Shown piece after piece: positions 16,728-26,719 of a stretch of DNA of 64,000 nucleotides. The notes beneath the pieces were generated by a model, which worked only from the letters and a program-made list of their open reading frames with translations, made no database searches and was not told the origin of the DNA. The position numbers were made by a program, and so were the translations under genes. Every line of letters begins with the position of its first letter. Within the stretch, counting starts at the first letter, position 1. Source of the DNA: Dietzia sp. ANT_WB102 (lineage in GTDB: Bacteria > Actinomycetota > Actinomycetes > Mycobacteriales > Mycobacteriaceae). The stretch spans positions 62,001 through 126,000 of the forward strand of contig NZ_VOBA01000003.1 in assembly GCF_008369165.1 (NCBI RefSeq), given 5' to 3'.

Positions 16728-18950
16728 CTAACCGGCGCCGACCGTGCGAACCGTCCACGCGTACTCGAACGCCATCTGACGCCACCTCTCGTACCGCCCC
16801 GACACGCCCCCGTGACCCGCGCTCATCTCGCATCGCAGGAGCACCGGCCGGTCAACCGAGTTGGCCGACGGGGACACCGCACGCAGCTTGGCCACCCACT
16901 TGGCGGGCTCCACATACAGCACCCGGGTGTCGTTGAGCGAGGTCACCGCGAGGATCGCCGGGTAGTCCTTGGCCTCGATGTTCTCGTACGGGGCATAGGA
17001 GGCCACGTAGTCGTAGACCTCCTCCGAGTGCAGCGGATCGCCCCACTCGTCCCACTCGATGACCGTGAGTGGGAGTTCCGGCATGAGGATCGAGGTGAGC
17101 GGATCGACGAACGGCACCACGGCCTGGATGCCCGCGAACAGTTCAGGGGCCATATTGGCGACCGCCCCCATGAGCAACCCACCGGCACTGCCGCCCTCCG
17201 CCACCAGCCGGTCGGGCGAGGTGAGTCCGGAGTCGACCAGATGCCGGGCGCAGTCGACGAAGTCAGTGAACGTGTTGCGCTTGGTCAGCGTCTTGCCGTT
17301 CTCGTACCAGAGCCGACCCATCTCACCGCCGCCGCGCACATGCGCCACAGCGTAGACCATCCCCCTGTCGAGCAGCGAGAGTCTGGCCACCGAGAATGCC
17401 GGATCGATGCTGGTCTCGTACGAGCCGTAGCCGTACAGCAAGGCCGGCACCCGCTCACCGGCGTCGACGCGGGCCGCGGTGTCGGAGGACATGACCAGCG
17501 AGATCGGCACCCGGGTGCCGTCCCCGGCGGTCGCCCAGTCCCGGCGTTGCACGTACCCGCTCGGGTCGTAACCACCGAGCACCTCCTGCTCACGCAGCAG
17601 TGTCCGCTCGCCGCTGGCCAGATCGAGCGAGTAGACACGGCCCGGCGTGACGAACGAGCCGAAGCCGAACCGCAGGACAGGCGCGTCCCACTCCGGGTTG
17701 GATCCCGGACCCGAGGTGAACAGCTCCTCGTCGAACTCGACGGGCTCGAAACGCGAATACGCCGCCGACCCGGCCGCAGATCCCTGATCGAGCGGCATCA
17801 ACGCGAAGCGCGGCAGCGCCCCCTCGCGGTATCCCAGCACCAGCACACGCGCGAAGGCGTCCACGCCCTCCACCCGGACGTCGTCGCGGTGGGCCACCAG
17901 CGTGCGCAGATCCCGCAGCTCGCCCTCGATCGGGCCCACCGGCGCCTCGACCACCTCGTAGTTCGGGGCCCCGTCGTTGTGGGTGACGATGAACCGGTCC
18001 TCGCCGCCGACCACCGCGTGTTCGACGTCGTACTCAACGCCCTCCTGCCGGGGCCGCACACACCAGAACTCGCCCGCAGGATCGTTCGAATCCAGGCACC
18101 ACACCTCCGTGGTGATCTTGGACCCCGCCGCGATCTGCAGAAACTTCTCACTGCGTGTCTCGCCCACCCCGATCCAATAGGACTCGTCGGGCTCGTGGAA
18201 CACCTTGTCGTCGTCGTCGCTCGACGTGCCCAGGCGATGGCGCCACACAGTGTCCGGACGCCACGCCTCGTCGACCGTCACGTAGAACACGTACCGGCCG
18301 TCTCGGGACCACGTGACCCCGGCGGCGATGCCGGAGATCTCCTCGTCCGGGGCGACATAGTCCGGGTCGAGTGAACGGAAACGCAGCGTGTAACGCTCGT
18401 CGCCCTCGGTATCGGTGGCCCAGGCCAGGACCCTCCCATCATGGCTGACCGAGAACGCGCCGAGGGCGAAGTACTCGTACCCCTCCGCCTCGGCGTTGCC
18501 GTCCAAAAGAAGCTGCTCGCCCGGCAACTCCACGCCCGGCGAGACCTCCGGCGGGGCCCAGCCCGCCGGGTCCGACGGGTCGTCGACGAACTGTTGCGGT
18601 ACCGGGACCCGGCAGTGGCGGGCGTACGAGCGGCCCTCTTCAGTGCGCGAGAAGTACCACCACCCGCCGGAACGCACGGGCACCGACATGTCGGTCTCCT
18701 TGACGCGGGAGCGAATCTCCTCGTAGACCTCGTCCTCCAACGGCTTGAGGTCGGCGGTCATCGCGTCCGTGTAGGCGTTCTCTGCCTCGAGGTATTCGCG
18801 GGTCGCCGGGGCGTCTTTGTCACGCAGCCACTCGTAGTCATCAATGAACACTCGCCCGTGGTGCTCGCGGCGGTGCGGGCGGCGCTCGGCCTGCGGCGGG
18901 GCGGGCGTCTGACCCGTGGCGATGGCGTCAGTCGTATCGGCGGTGCTCAC
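16728..18950 (-). CDS. ptrB: Oligopeptidase B (S9A prolyl oligopeptidase family)
   Basis: A 740-residue cytosolic serine peptidase that cleaves short peptides after basic residues. The N-terminal beta-propeller begins with the family pattern [26 protein letters not shown]. The C-terminal alpha/beta-hydrolase domain has the nucleophile elbow [10 protein letters not shown] and the catalytic His in SAGHGG. In M. tuberculosis the homologue is split into ptrBa/ptrBb (Rv0781-Rv0782) next to purC; here it is one intact frame. The start overlaps the purC stop by four bases, so purC-ptrB form an operon. The long hairpin at 16623-16690 ends it. Confidence 0.95.
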   Translation of the reverse strand: MSTADTTDAIATGQTPAPPQAERRPHRREHHGRVFIDDYEWLRDKDAPATREYLEAENAYTDAMTADLKPLEDEVYEEIRSRVKETDMSVPVRSGGWWYFSRTEEGRSYARHCRVPVPQQFVDDPSDPAGWAPPEVSPGVELPGEQLLLDGNAEAEGYEYFALGAFSVSHDGRVLAWATDTEGDERYTLRFRSLDPDYVAPDEEISGIAAGVTWSRDGRYVFYVTVDEAWRPDTVWRHRLGTSSDDDDKVFHEPDESYWIGVGETRSEKFLQIAAGSKITTEVWCLDSNDPAGEFWCVRPRQEGVEYDVEHAVVGGEDRFIVTHNDGAPNYEVVEAPVGPIEGELRDLRTLVAHRDDVRVEGVDAFARVLVLGYREGALPRFALMPLDQGSAAGSAAYSRFEPVEFDEELFTSGPGSNPEWDAPVLRFGFGSFVTPGRVYSLDLASGERTLLREQEVLGGYDPSGYVQRRDWATAGDGTRVPISLVMSSDTAARVDAGERVPALLYGYGSYETSIDPAFSVARLSLLDRGMVYAVAHVRGGGEMGRLWYENGKTLTKRNTFTDFVDCARHLVDSGLTSPDRLVAEGGSAGGLLMGAVANMAPELFAGIQAVVPFVDPLTSILMPELPLTVIEWDEWGDPLHSEEVYDYVASYAPYENIEAKDYPAILAVTSLNDTRVLYVEPAKWVAKLRAVSPSANSVDRPVLLRCEMSAGHGGVSGRYERWRQMAFEYAWTVRTVGAG

Positions 18951-19840
18951 GCGACGTCCTCCCCGATCCAGTCGGAGAACGACAGGCCCGAGATGCGTTC
19001 GTACGCCTCGACGTACCGCGCCCTGGTCGCGTCCACGACCTGCTGCGGAAGCGCGGGCGGCGGGGCGTCAGAGTCCTTGTTCCACCCCGACTCGGGACCG
19101 GTGAGCCAGTCCCGCACGAACTGCTTGTCGAAACTCGGCTGCACTCGGCCCGGCGAATACCCGTCCGCCGGCCAGTACCGGGACGAATCCGGGGTGAGCA
19201 CCTCATCGGCCAGGATCAACTCCCCGTCAGCCAGACCGAACTCGAACTTGGTGTCCGCCAGGAGTACGCCGCGGTCCGCGGCCATCTCGGCGGCCCTCGA
19301 GTAGATGTCCAGGGTCGCCGTGCGCAGCCGCTCAGCGAGCTCGGCCCCCACGATCGCGCTCAGCTGCTCGAACGAGATGTTCTCGTCGTGGTCCCCCACC
19401 GCCGCCTTGGTGGCTGGGGTGAAGATCGGATCGGGAAGGCGACTGGCCTCGACCAGCCCCTCGGGCAGCTCGATACCGCACACCGTGCCCGACTGCCGGT
19501 ACTCCACGATTCCGGACCCGGTCAGGTACCCACGGGCCACACACTCGGCCTGCACCATGTCGAGGCGGCGCACCACCATCGCTCGCCCCAGCACCTCGGC
19601 GGGAATGCGCTCGTCGTCAAGCGGGCCGGCGAGGTGGTTGGGCATGTCCAGGGCGTCAAAGAAGTACGCGCTCATCGCGGTGAGCACGCGACCCTTGTCC
19701 GGAATGGGAGTGTCGAGTACGTGGTCGTACGCGGAGATACGGTCGGTGGCCACGAGGAGCAACGTTTCGCTGTCGATCTCGTACAGCTCGCGGACCTTTC
19801 CGGCAGCGAGGTGGTGGTAGGAGGAGAGGTCGGGTCGCAT
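18947..19840 (-). CDS. purC: SAICAR synthase
   Basis: Phosphoribosylaminoimidazole-succinocarboxamide synthase, 297 residues: joins CAIR and aspartate with ATP. Signatures are [12 protein letters not shown] at the N-terminus, [20 protein letters not shown], the aspartate-site region [13 protein letters not shown], and the C-terminal LADTKFEFG with [12 protein letters not shown]. Its stop overlaps the ptrB start. ATG 19840 is followed immediately by conserved sequence, so the start is firm. The hydrolase gene 70 bases upstream may share its transcript. Confidence 0.98.
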   Translation of the reverse strand: MRPDLSSYHHLAAGKVRELYEIDSETLLLVATDRISAYDHVLDTPIPDKGRVLTAMSAYFFDALDMPNHLAGPLDDERIPAEVLGRAMVVRRLDMVQAECVARGYLTGSGIVEYRQSGTVCGIELPEGLVEASRLPDPIFTPATKAAVGDHDENISFEQLSAIVGAELAERLRTATLDIYSRAAEMAADRGVLLADTKFEFGLADGELILADEVLTPDSSRYWPADGYSPGRVQPSFDKQFVRDWLTGPESGWNKDSDAPPPALPQQVVDATRARYVEAYERISGLSFSDWIGEDVA

Positions 19841-19910
19841 GACGGCCAGCGTAGCCGGAGCCCGAATCCAGAACGGATGCCGTCACCGTTCGCCCGCCCC
19901 CCGCCGCCGC

Positions 19911-20774
19911 TCAGCCCAGTCGGGCGTCGAGCCACTCCCCCAACGCCGCGTACGCGTCATCGGCGCACAGGTCATTGAACAGTTCGTGGCGGCCACCCTC
20001 GAACTCCCGGTAGGTGATCTCCGGACGCGGATCATGGTCCGAGCCGGCGATTTGCGCGAAGCGTCGCGCCCCCTTTGGTGAGGTGATGGTGTCGGCGGAA
20101 CCATTGAGGACCAGTGTCGGCAGCCGCAGCCCGCGAGAGCGCTCGATGAGCCGGAGCCCACCCGCGAGCATTGTCCCTGCGGACAGCGCTGGCACGCCCT
20201 TGTGGTGGACCAGCGGGTCGGAGGTGTAGTTCTCCACGTACTCGGGCACCCGGGAGATCTCGCGCGGATCGAGTTTCTCCACCGGTAGGAACGGAAGGAG
20301 GCGGGCGATCACGGGCGCCGCCGCGCGCAGTGGTGCCGGGGTCTGCTCGCCCACAACGAGCCCGGGTGAGGAGAGGATGAGGCCCTTGAGATCCCACGGT
20401 CGCCGGAGTGCCGATTCGCCGGCGATGAGTCCGCCCATCGAATGCCCCATCAGCAGACGGGGAAGGGACTCGGCCCCGCCGCCCTCGTCCGAGCGGCACC
20501 ATTCCGCCACCGCGTCGCGAACCGCGAGATTATCGCCGATGTGAGTCTCCATCGACACCCTGGCGCGCGGTCCGGGAGCCGTGCCATGGCCACGCAAATC
20601 GTAGGTGGCCACGCTGATCCCTCGGTCCGTGAGGAACCGGATGGTCCGCCCGTACCGGCCGGAGTGTTCCGCGAAACCGTGCACCAATAGCAGCAACGCC
20701 CGGGGCTGGTCTGCATGGTGCAGGGTCGCCTGCAGGCCGGAGGTGCCGGGGACGGGGATTACGGTCTCGCGCAT
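19911..20774 (-). CDS. Monoacylglycerol-lipase-like alpha/beta hydrolase
   Basis: A 287-residue serine hydrolase of the lysophospholipase/monoacylglycerol lipase family (Rv0183-like). The nucleophile Ser is in LLMGHSMGGLIAGE, the oxyanion segment is LLVHGFAEHSGRYG, the Asp is in LNGSADTITSP, and the His in FEGGRHELFND. No export signal is visible, though mycobacterial relatives associate with the cell envelope. ATG 20774 gives the normal length; the open frame extends further into unrelated sequence. It sits between purC and the histidine kinase gene, all on the minus strand. Confidence 0.92.
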   Translation of the reverse strand: MRETVIPVPGTSGLQATLHHADQPRALLLLVHGFAEHSGRYGRTIRFLTDRGISVATYDLRGHGTAPGPRARVSMETHIGDNLAVRDAVAEWCRSDEGGGAESLPRLLMGHSMGGLIAGESALRRPWDLKGLILSSPGLVVGEQTPAPLRAAAPVIARLLPFLPVEKLDPREISRVPEYVENYTSDPLVHHKGVPALSAGTMLAGGLRLIERSRGLRLPTLVLNGSADTITSPKGARRFAQIAGSDHDPRPEITYREFEGGRHELFNDLCADDAYAALGEWLDARLG

Positions 20775-20853
20775 GGCCGTCACACTAGCGGCCTGCAGCT
20801 TATTCACACCGCACTTCTGGCGGACCCCTCTTCGCAATGTCTCCGTTGGTGCG

Positions 20854-22020
20854 CTATTTCCGTATCGGGAGGTCGACGGTGAACTGGGCGCCCTCTCCCA
20901 CTCCGCCGCTGTGCGCGCGGATGCGTCCGCCGTGTGCTTCGACGAGCGCACGACTGATTGTCAGCCCGATGCCGCTGCCACCGGCGGCCCTATCGCGGGC
21001 GGCGTCCACACGATAGAAGCGGTCGAAGAGATGGCCCAGGTGTTCGTGAGCGATACCGTCACCCGAATCGGAGACGATGATGCTGACCACATGCGGTCGC
21101 ACCCGGGTGCTGGTGATGGTGACGACGCCGCCTGCGGAACTGTGCCGTAGCGCGTTGCTAAGCAGATTTCCCAATACTTGGCCGAGGCGGTCGGCATCGA
21201 CCGTGACAGCGACCGAATTAGTGATTCGGGCTCGGAGTTCGACGTTCTTTTTCTCGTAGTGCTCCCGGGCTGCCGAGACGGCCGTAGAGACGAGGTCCCC
21301 TGTTGTGGTCGACACCGGTTGAAGACGGGTGTGATGTTCGTCGGCGTTCGAGACGTCGACGATGTCGGCTGCGAGGCGTTCAAGTCGCTTGGTAGCCGAC
21401 CGGAGCACATGCCGGGTGTCGTCGTCGAAGTCGCGGACGCCGTCGTCGACTGCCTCGAGGTACGAGTCGAGTGTGGCGATCGGCGTCCGCATCTCGTGCC
21501 CGAGATCAGCCAACATCCGCCGCCGGGTGTTCTCGGTGGCGTCGAGACGTCGAGCGAGTTCATTGACACTGTCGGCGAGCTCATCGAACTCGCGGCCCAA
21601 CCCGGGGCTGTGGATCCGGCTGTCGTAGCGGCCGCCGGCGATGTCGGCGGTAGTCGAGGTCATCGCGGTGACGGACCGCTGGACCCGCCGGGTCAGATAC
21701 CAGCTCACCACCAGCGCCAGGAGTACCGCTATGGCCACTGCGAGGCCCCAGGCGGAAACGATTGCCACGGTGAACGCTGTCTCGACGTGAGCGGCCTCGT
21801 TTGAGTCCTGGTCGATACCTGCCTGCCCCAGGTGGTCGTGGAAGATCCCGGGGGCCAGCGCAGAGGCAACCAGCCATGCGCTGACCGCACAGCCCACCAC
21901 TACTACGGTCAGTGCGGCGAACAACCGGGTGCCGAAGCTCGACAAGGCGAGGACCGGACGACGTGGAGGGGAAGGGACGACCGCGAGGCCCGCGACCGGG
22001 GGCGTCGGACCGCCACTCAT
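20854..22020 (-). CDS. Sensor histidine kinase (copper-island two-component system)
   Basis: A 388-residue membrane sensor kinase. Two transmembrane helices (about residues 27-50 and 85-108) flank a short extracytoplasmic domain of about 35 residues. A HAMP domain, the H-box LGHEMRTPIATL with the phospho-His, and HATPase motifs NLLSNALRHS, VSDSGDGIAHEH and GSGIGLTISRALVEAHGG follow. The small sensor loop contains His residues (IFHDHLGQ) that could bind metal. The start overlaps the response regulator stop by four bases. Its position opposite a copper-resistance operon suggests a CopS-type copper sensor. The signal is inferred. Confidence 0.92.
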   Translation of the reverse strand: MSGGPTPPVAGLAVVPSPPRRPVLALSSFGTRLFAALTVVVVGCAVSAWLVASALAPGIFHDHLGQAGIDQDSNEAAHVETAFTVAIVSAWGLAVAIAVLLALVVSWYLTRRVQRSVTAMTSTTADIAGGRYDSRIHSPGLGREFDELADSVNELARRLDATENTRRRMLADLGHEMRTPIATLDSYLEAVDDGVRDFDDDTRHVLRSATKRLERLAADIVDVSNADEHHTRLQPVSTTTGDLVSTAVSAAREHYEKKNVELRARITNSVAVTVDADRLGQVLGNLLSNALRHSSAGGVVTITSTRVRPHVVSIIVSDSGDGIAHEHLGHLFDRFYRVDAARDRAAGGSGIGLTISRALVEAHGGRIRAHSGGVGEGAQFTVDLPIRK

Positions 22021-22805
22021 CGTCCGGTGCCCATCCGGTAGCCGACACCCCGGACGGTGCGCACATATCTGCCCCGGCTCGCCTCGTCACCGAGTTTCCG
22101 GCGTAGATGCCCGATATGCACGTCAACCAGATGAGCGTCGCCCACCCAATTCGGCCCCCAAACCGAGGCGATGAGCTGCGGCCTGGTGAATACGACGCCC
22201 GGTTCCCGCGCCAGGGCCAGCAGAATGTCGAATTCCGTGCGGGTCAGCGAGACTGGAACACCCGCTACCGAGACGTCCCGGCCGTCGCCGTCGATGTCCA
22301 GGTCCCCGAACGTGCGGACCGGTTCGCGGGGCACCGATCCCGCGGTTTGTCCGGATGCGACTCCGGTACGGGGGCGACGCATCATCGCCTGGACCCGGGC
22401 CATCAGCTCACGGGGGCTGAAAGGCTTGGTCATGTAGTCGTCGGCACCGACGGACAGTCCGATGAGGGTGTCAACCTCCTCTGTTCGCGCGGTGAGCATG
22501 ATTACATACGCATCGGAATGGGTCCGTACCTGACGGCAGACCTCCATCCCGTCCAGGCTGGGCAACCCTACGTCGAGGACGATGACGTCCGGATCCGCCT
22601 GCCGGGCCAGCCGAACGGCGTCCACCCCGTCGCTGGTGATCATCACCTCGAAACCCTCGCGCTCGAGATAGGTACCCACCAGCTCGGCTAGGGCCCGCTC
22701 GTCCTCGACCACCATGGCCCGCAGGCCCGTGGGCGGGCGCACCGCGATCGCGTGTCCACCAACAGTTCCCAGTGCCCCCGGAGTCACCACCATGGCCAAC
22801 ATCAT
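22017..22805 (-). CDS. OmpR/PhoB-family response regulator
   Basis: A 262-residue regulator with a receiver domain (acidic pocket VVEDERAL, phospho-acceptor Asp in VIVLDVGLPSLDG, Lys in MTKPFSPREL) and a C-terminal winged-helix DNA-binding domain (SLTRTEFDILLALAREPG, then VDVHIGHLRRKLG). It partners the downstream kinase and is divergent from the DUF305 and copper genes, so it probably is CopR-like and activates them. The N-terminus is uncertain: a GTG at 22742 with GGTGGA upstream would give a standard start eight residues before the receiver, against ATG 22805. Confidence 0.93.
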   Translation of the reverse strand: MMLAMVVTPGALGTVGGHAIAVRPPTGLRAMVVEDERALAELVGTYLEREGFEVMITSDGVDAVRLARQADPDVIVLDVGLPSLDGMEVCRQVRTHSDAYVIMLTARTEEVDTLIGLSVGADDYMTKPFSPRELMARVQAMMRRPRTGVASGQTAGSVPREPVRTFGDLDIDGDGRDVSVAGVPVSLTRTEFDILLALAREPGVVFTRPQLIASVWGPNWVGDAHLVDVHIGHLRRKLGDEASRGRYVRTVRGVGYRMGTGR

Positions 22806-22851
22806 CCCCGGACGAGCGGTTCGCTGCCGTGGTGCGGAACCTTGATCAGAC

Positions 22852-22869
22852 CTTCACATGATCTCCACA
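22852..22869 (+). promoter_or_regulatory. Direct-repeat operator candidate for the OmpR-type regulator
   Basis: CTTCACA (22852-22858) and CTCCACA (22863-22869) are heptamers separated by four bases, an 11-base period that matches how OmpR/PhoP-type regulators bind. It lies in the 158-base divergent region between the response regulator and the DUF305 gene, 95 bases before the latter's start. GATCA/TGATC (22844-22848, 22859-22863) partly overlap it as an inverted repeat. Confidence 0.45.
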
Positions 22870-22963
22870 CGAACGAAAGTGTCCATCAGACAGCTTGGGA
22901 GGCGAACTGTTGAACGCCGTCGTCGGATTCTTTTCCGTCGCCCCACGACAAGGACTTCCCACC

Positions 22964-23584
22964 GTGAACCGCACGCCGCTTCTGCTCAGCGCCGCCATCG
23001 CCGCCATTCTCGCCCTCTCCGGGTGTGCGAGCGACAGCGACGACACCGGCGCCGTGACCACCAGCTCCGCAAGCGCCTCGAGCGTCGGGGAGAGCACCAC
23101 CGAGGTTGCCAGCGAGGCCACCCGGCACAACGAGGCAGATGTGATGTTCGCCCAGATGATGACGCCGCACCATCAGCAGGCGATCGAGATGAGCGACATC
23201 ATTCTCGCGAAGGACGCCATCCCCACAGAGGTGATTCGACTGGCCGGAGAGATCAAGGCCGCCCAGGGACCCGAGATCGACCAGTTGACGGAGTGGCTCG
23301 GCCAGTGGGGGGAGCCCATCGCCCCGGATGGCGGCCACGAGATGGCCCAAATGGACGGCATGCTCTCCGACGATGAGCTGGCGCAACTCTCCGAGGCCGA
23401 GGGTGCTGGCGCCGCCCGGCTGTTCCTGGAACAGATGATCGGCCACCACGAGGGCGCGGTGACCATGGCGGAAGACGAGATCGCGGACGGAAGCTACCAG
23501 CCCGCCGTCGACCTAGCCCGGACCATCATCACCACCCAGCAGGAGGAGATCGACACAATGCGCGGTCTCCTTGACTCTCTGTAA
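22964..23584 (+). CDS. DUF305 lipoprotein
   Basis: A 206-residue secreted lipoprotein of the DUF305 family, four-helix proteins often linked to copper. The signal peptide ends in the lipobox LSGC with Cys21. Two His-rich DUF305 repeats follow: MMTPHHQQAIEMSDII (His69-70) and MIGHHEGAVTMAEDEI (His161-162), which are candidate metal ligands. The GTG start at 22964 has AAGGA nine bases upstream and gives a proper signal sequence; the longer open frame does not. It is the first plus-strand gene facing the two-component system, 155 bases before the ATPase. Confidence 0.92.
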   Translation: MNRTPLLLSAAIAAILALSGCASDSDDTGAVTTSSASASSVGESTTEVASEATRHNEADVMFAQMMTPHHQQAIEMSDIILAKDAIPTEVIRLAGEIKAAQGPEIDQLTEWLGQWGEPIAPDGGHEMAQMDGMLSDDELAQLSEAEGAGAARLFLEQMIGHHEGAVTMAEDEIADGSYQPAVDLARTIITTQQEEIDTMRGLLDSL

Positions 23585-23739
23585 ACCGCAGGTGCCCCGC
23601 GATGTTCCGCCCGGTCGCCCCTACCGGTCGTCGCTGAAGGCGGAGAACGCCCGACGACGATAGCCTCGGGCACAGCTGGCGCGGCGGAAGTCGCACGCGG
23701 CCCCGTCCGCGCTCCCGACCGACACGAGGGTGTGAACAG

Positions 23740-25833
23740 ATGACTCAGCCCGATACCTCCCCCGGCGACTCCCCGGCCGGCCACGGGGGCCACGGTGGAC
23801 ATGCAGGCCACGGTGGTCATGACGGGCATGAAGGCCACGAGCAGGTGTTCCGGCGACTGTTCTGGGTGATGCTCGTTATTGGTATCCCGACCGTCGCCTT
23901 CTCGCCGATGGCTGGCGACCTGCTCGGATACGGCGTCACAGGGTGGGCCCTGTGGGTGTCACCGGTGCTGGGCACCGTCATGTATCTCTGGGGAGGTTGG
24001 CCCTTCCTCACCGGCGGGGCCGACGAGATCCGGGCTCGTCAGCCGGGGATGATGCTGCTGATCAGCCTCGGTATCACCGTCGCCTTCCTGGCGTCCTGGG
24101 GTGCCACCCTCGGACTGTTGGAGAGCCAGCTCGAATTCTGGTGGGAACTCGCGCTGCTGATCGTGATCATGCTTCTCGGCCACTGGATCGAGATGCGCTC
24201 GCTCGCCCAAACCAGCTCGGCATTGGATTCCCTGGCGGCACTACTGCCCGACGAGGCCGAACGCGTCGTCGGGGACGATGTCGAGACCGTCTCCCCGGAC
24301 GAGCTCCGGGTGGACGACGTGGTGATCATCCGTCCCGGCGGCAACGTCCCCGCCGACGGTGTTGTCATCCAGGGCGCCGCCAGCATGGACGAGTCGATGA
24401 TCACTGGAGAATCGCGGACCGTCCGACGAGGTGAGGGGGACACCGTGGTGGCGGGAACCGTCGCCACCGACTCCGGGATGCGCGTCCGGATCAGCGCCAT
24501 CGGCGACGACACGGCTCTGGCGGGGATCCAGAAACTCGTCGACGACGCCCAGAACTCCTCGTCCCGCGCCCAGCGCATCGCCGACAGGGCTGCTGCCCTG
24601 CTGTTCTGGTTCGCTCTCGGCGCCGCGATCCTCACCGCCATCGTGTGGCTCACGGTCGCCCACCCTGAGCAAGCAGTCGTCCGGGTCATCACCGTGCTGG
24701 TCATCGCCTGCCCGCACGCGCTGGGGCTCGCCATCCCGCTGGTGGTCTCTCTGGCCACCGCCCAGGCCGCCCGCAGCGGGGTCCTCATCAAGGACCGGTT
24801 GGCGCTAGAGAGCATGCGCACCGTCGAGGTCGTCCTCTTCGACAAGACCGGCACGCTCACCAAGGGGACCCCGGCGGTCACCGCGGTCGAATCCTCGGGC
24901 GACCTGGGCCGGGACGAGGTGCTCGCGCTCGCCGCCGCTGCCGAGACCGATTCGGAGCACCCGTTGGCCAAGGCCATCCTCACCGCCGCCGACGGGCGGG
25001 GACTCGACGTCGCCGCTGCCACCGATTTCGACTCCTCCCCTGCAGTGGGCGTGAGCGCCCGCGTCGACGGGCGCCGGGTCCAGGTCGGAGGCCCCTATCT
25101 GCTCGAGCAGGAGGACGCGCGAGAACTTCCGGTCGCTGACGACTGGCGCGAGGACGGGGCGATCATCCTGCACGTGCTCGTCGACGGCACAGTCGCCGGG
25201 GCTCTGCGGCTGGTGGACGAGGTCCGTACCGAATCCCGCGCCGCAGTCGAGGCATTGCACGAGCGCGGACTCGAGGTCGTGATGATCACGGGTGACGCCG
25301 ACGCGGTGGCCGCCTCGGTCTCTGACGAACTCGGAATCGACCGATACTTCTCCGGGGTCCGACCCGAGGACAAGGCGTCCACGGTCCGCAGCATCCAGGA
25401 CGAGGGACGTGCGGTCGCCATGGTCGGCGACGGGGTGAACGACGCGCCCGCGCTCGCCCAGGCCGACGTCGGGATCGCGATCGGCGCCGGAACCGATGTG
25501 GCGATCGCCTCGGCCGGGGTGATCCTGGCGTCTGACGACCCACGCGCTGTGCTCTCCGTTATCGCACTGTCCAAGGCCACCTACCGGAAGATGGTTCAGA
25601 ACCTGTGGTGGGCGGGTGGCTACAACCTGCTCGCCGTCCCCCTGGCCGCAGGGGTCCTCGCCCCGGTCGGCGTGGTCATGCCCATGTCGGTGGGTGCGAT
25701 CCTCATGTCCCTGTCCACCGTCGTGGTCGCACTCAACGCGCAACTGCTCCGTCGTCTCGACCTGCACCCGGACGCCCTCACCGCGGTGTCGACCCGCGCA
25801 GACTCCCCCAAGGAACTCCAGAGAGCCCCATGA
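23740..25833 (+). CDS. copB: CPH-type copper-exporting P1B ATPase
   Basis: A 697-residue P1B-type ATPase of the CopB branch. Instead of a CxxC metal domain the N-terminus (residues 15-34) is a Gly/His-rich run of GHGGH units. The transmembrane metal site is CPH (VIACPHALGL, about residue 324) rather than CPC, typical of CopB transporters for Cu or Ag. Also seen are the actuator MITGES, the phosphorylation site LFDKTGTLTKG (Asp368), SEHPLAKA in the nucleotide domain, and MVGDGVNDAPAL. It exports metal from the cytoplasm. The stop overlaps the start of the CueP-like gene. The symbol is by family, not proven function. Confidence 0.93.
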   Translation: MTQPDTSPGDSPAGHGGHGGHAGHGGHDGHEGHEQVFRRLFWVMLVIGIPTVAFSPMAGDLLGYGVTGWALWVSPVLGTVMYLWGGWPFLTGGADEIRARQPGMMLLISLGITVAFLASWGATLGLLESQLEFWWELALLIVIMLLGHWIEMRSLAQTSSALDSLAALLPDEAERVVGDDVETVSPDELRVDDVVIIRPGGNVPADGVVIQGAASMDESMITGESRTVRRGEGDTVVAGTVATDSGMRVRISAIGDDTALAGIQKLVDDAQNSSSRAQRIADRAAALLFWFALGAAILTAIVWLTVAHPEQAVVRVITVLVIACPHALGLAIPLVVSLATAQAARSGVLIKDRLALESMRTVEVVLFDKTGTLTKGTPAVTAVESSGDLGRDEVLALAAAAETDSEHPLAKAILTAADGRGLDVAAATDFDSSPAVGVSARVDGRRVQVGGPYLLEQEDARELPVADDWREDGAIILHVLVDGTVAGALRLVDEVRTESRAAVEALHERGLEVVMITGDADAVAASVSDELGIDRYFSGVRPEDKASTVRSIQDEGRAVAMVGDGVNDAPALAQADVGIAIGAGTDVAIASAGVILASDDPRAVLSVIALSKATYRKMVQNLWWAGGYNLLAVPLAAGVLAPVGVVMPMSVGAILMSLSTVVVALNAQLLRRLDLHPDALTAVSTRADSPKELQRAP

Positions 25834-26435
25834 TGCGCTTACCCTCGTTTCGCCGCGGCGTGATCGTCACCGCCTTCGCTGCTGGCGCCCTGGCTCTGGG
25901 CGGGTGCTCGACCCCGAACCTCGGCCAGGAAGCGCCCCCGACTACCGCACCGGTATCAGTGCCGGACCGGCACGACCTGGCGGGGCTCGACGCCCGCCAG
26001 GTCATCGACCGGCTCGACGCCACGAAAGTTAATGAGCGCCCTGGGACCCTCTTGGCCTCCGTTCGCCCCGACAAGGTGGTGCTCACCGACACCTCGTCCG
26101 GCCAGAGCACCGCACTGCCGCTACCGGACGATCAGTTCTACCTGGCAGTGGCGCCGTACGAGCAGCGCACCCACGACTGCTACTTCCACAGCTTGACGAC
26201 GTGCCTGGGAGAACAACCCAGCGAACGCATGCACGTCACGGTGACCGATAGCGCCACCGGACGGACGATCGTCGACGAGCCCCGGACGAGCTACGACAAC
26301 GGCTTCATCGGCCTGTGGCTGCCGCGCGACATCGCCGCGACCATCACCGTCGACCACGACGGCGCCACCGCCACCGCCCCCATCACCACCGGCGACGACG
26401 ACCTGACCTGCCTCACCACACTGAAATTGACCTGA
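25830..26435 (+). CDS. cueP: CueP-family copper-binding lipoprotein
   Basis: A 201-residue extracytoplasmic lipoprotein (lipobox LGGC, Cys26). The region HDCYFHSLTTCLGEQ carries Cys117 and Cys125, and Cys194 lies near the C-terminus. This three-Cys spacing (8 and about 69 residues) matches the copper-binding cysteines of Salmonella CueP, which handles periplasmic copper. Translation is coupled to the ATPase by an ATGA overlap, so the protein probably receives or stores the exported metal. A stretch of 23 bases separates it from the SHOCT gene. Confidence 0.88.
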   Translation: MMRLPSFRRGVIVTAFAAGALALGGCSTPNLGQEAPPTTAPVSVPDRHDLAGLDARQVIDRLDATKVNERPGTLLASVRPDKVVLTDTSSGQSTALPLPDDQFYLAVAPYEQRTHDCYFHSLTTCLGEQPSERMHVTVTDSATGRTIVDEPRTSYDNGFIGLWLPRDIAATITVDHDGATATAPITTGDDDLTCLTTLKLT

Positions 26436-26458
26436 CGCTTCATTCGACCAAGGGGATC

Positions 26459-26719
26459 ATGATGATGGGAAATTACGGGATCTGTGCCGGAATGAGCTGG
26501 GCATGGCTGTTCTGGATTCTGCTCCTCTTGGGCATCATGGTGGTCGCGGTCGTGCTGGTGAAGGCGCTCACCGATGGCCGACGACAGAGCGGACATCACG
26601 CGACAGAGGAGCGCCGGCCGCGGCCGCGGGACATCCTCGATGAGCGGTACGCACGCGGAGAGCTGACCACTGATGAATACCGGGAACGGCTACAGAACTT
26701 GGAGGAAGGCCCGCGGTGA
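26459..26719 (+). CDS. Small SHOCT-domain membrane protein
   Basis: An 86-residue protein with one transmembrane helix (about residues 13-36) and a C-terminal SHOCT motif (DILDERYARGELTTDEYRERL). SHOCT domains are short helical oligomerisation modules common in metal and stress operons. AAGGGG precedes three consecutive ATG codons, the first at 26459. The stop overlaps the GTG of the multicopper oxidase gene. The conserved place between cueP-like and oxidase genes suggests a role in assembly or anchoring of the copper machinery, but this is inference. Confidence 0.82.
   Translation: MMMGNYGICAGMSWAWLFWILLLLGIMVVAVVLVKALTDGRRQSGHHATEERRPRPRDILDERYARGELTTDEYRERLQNLEEGPR

Noticed and set aside
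16599-18374. 591-codon plus-strand open frame
   Set aside because: It is antisense to oligopeptidase B. Composition is His/Arg/Gly-rich with no family motif; it is a high-GC shadow.
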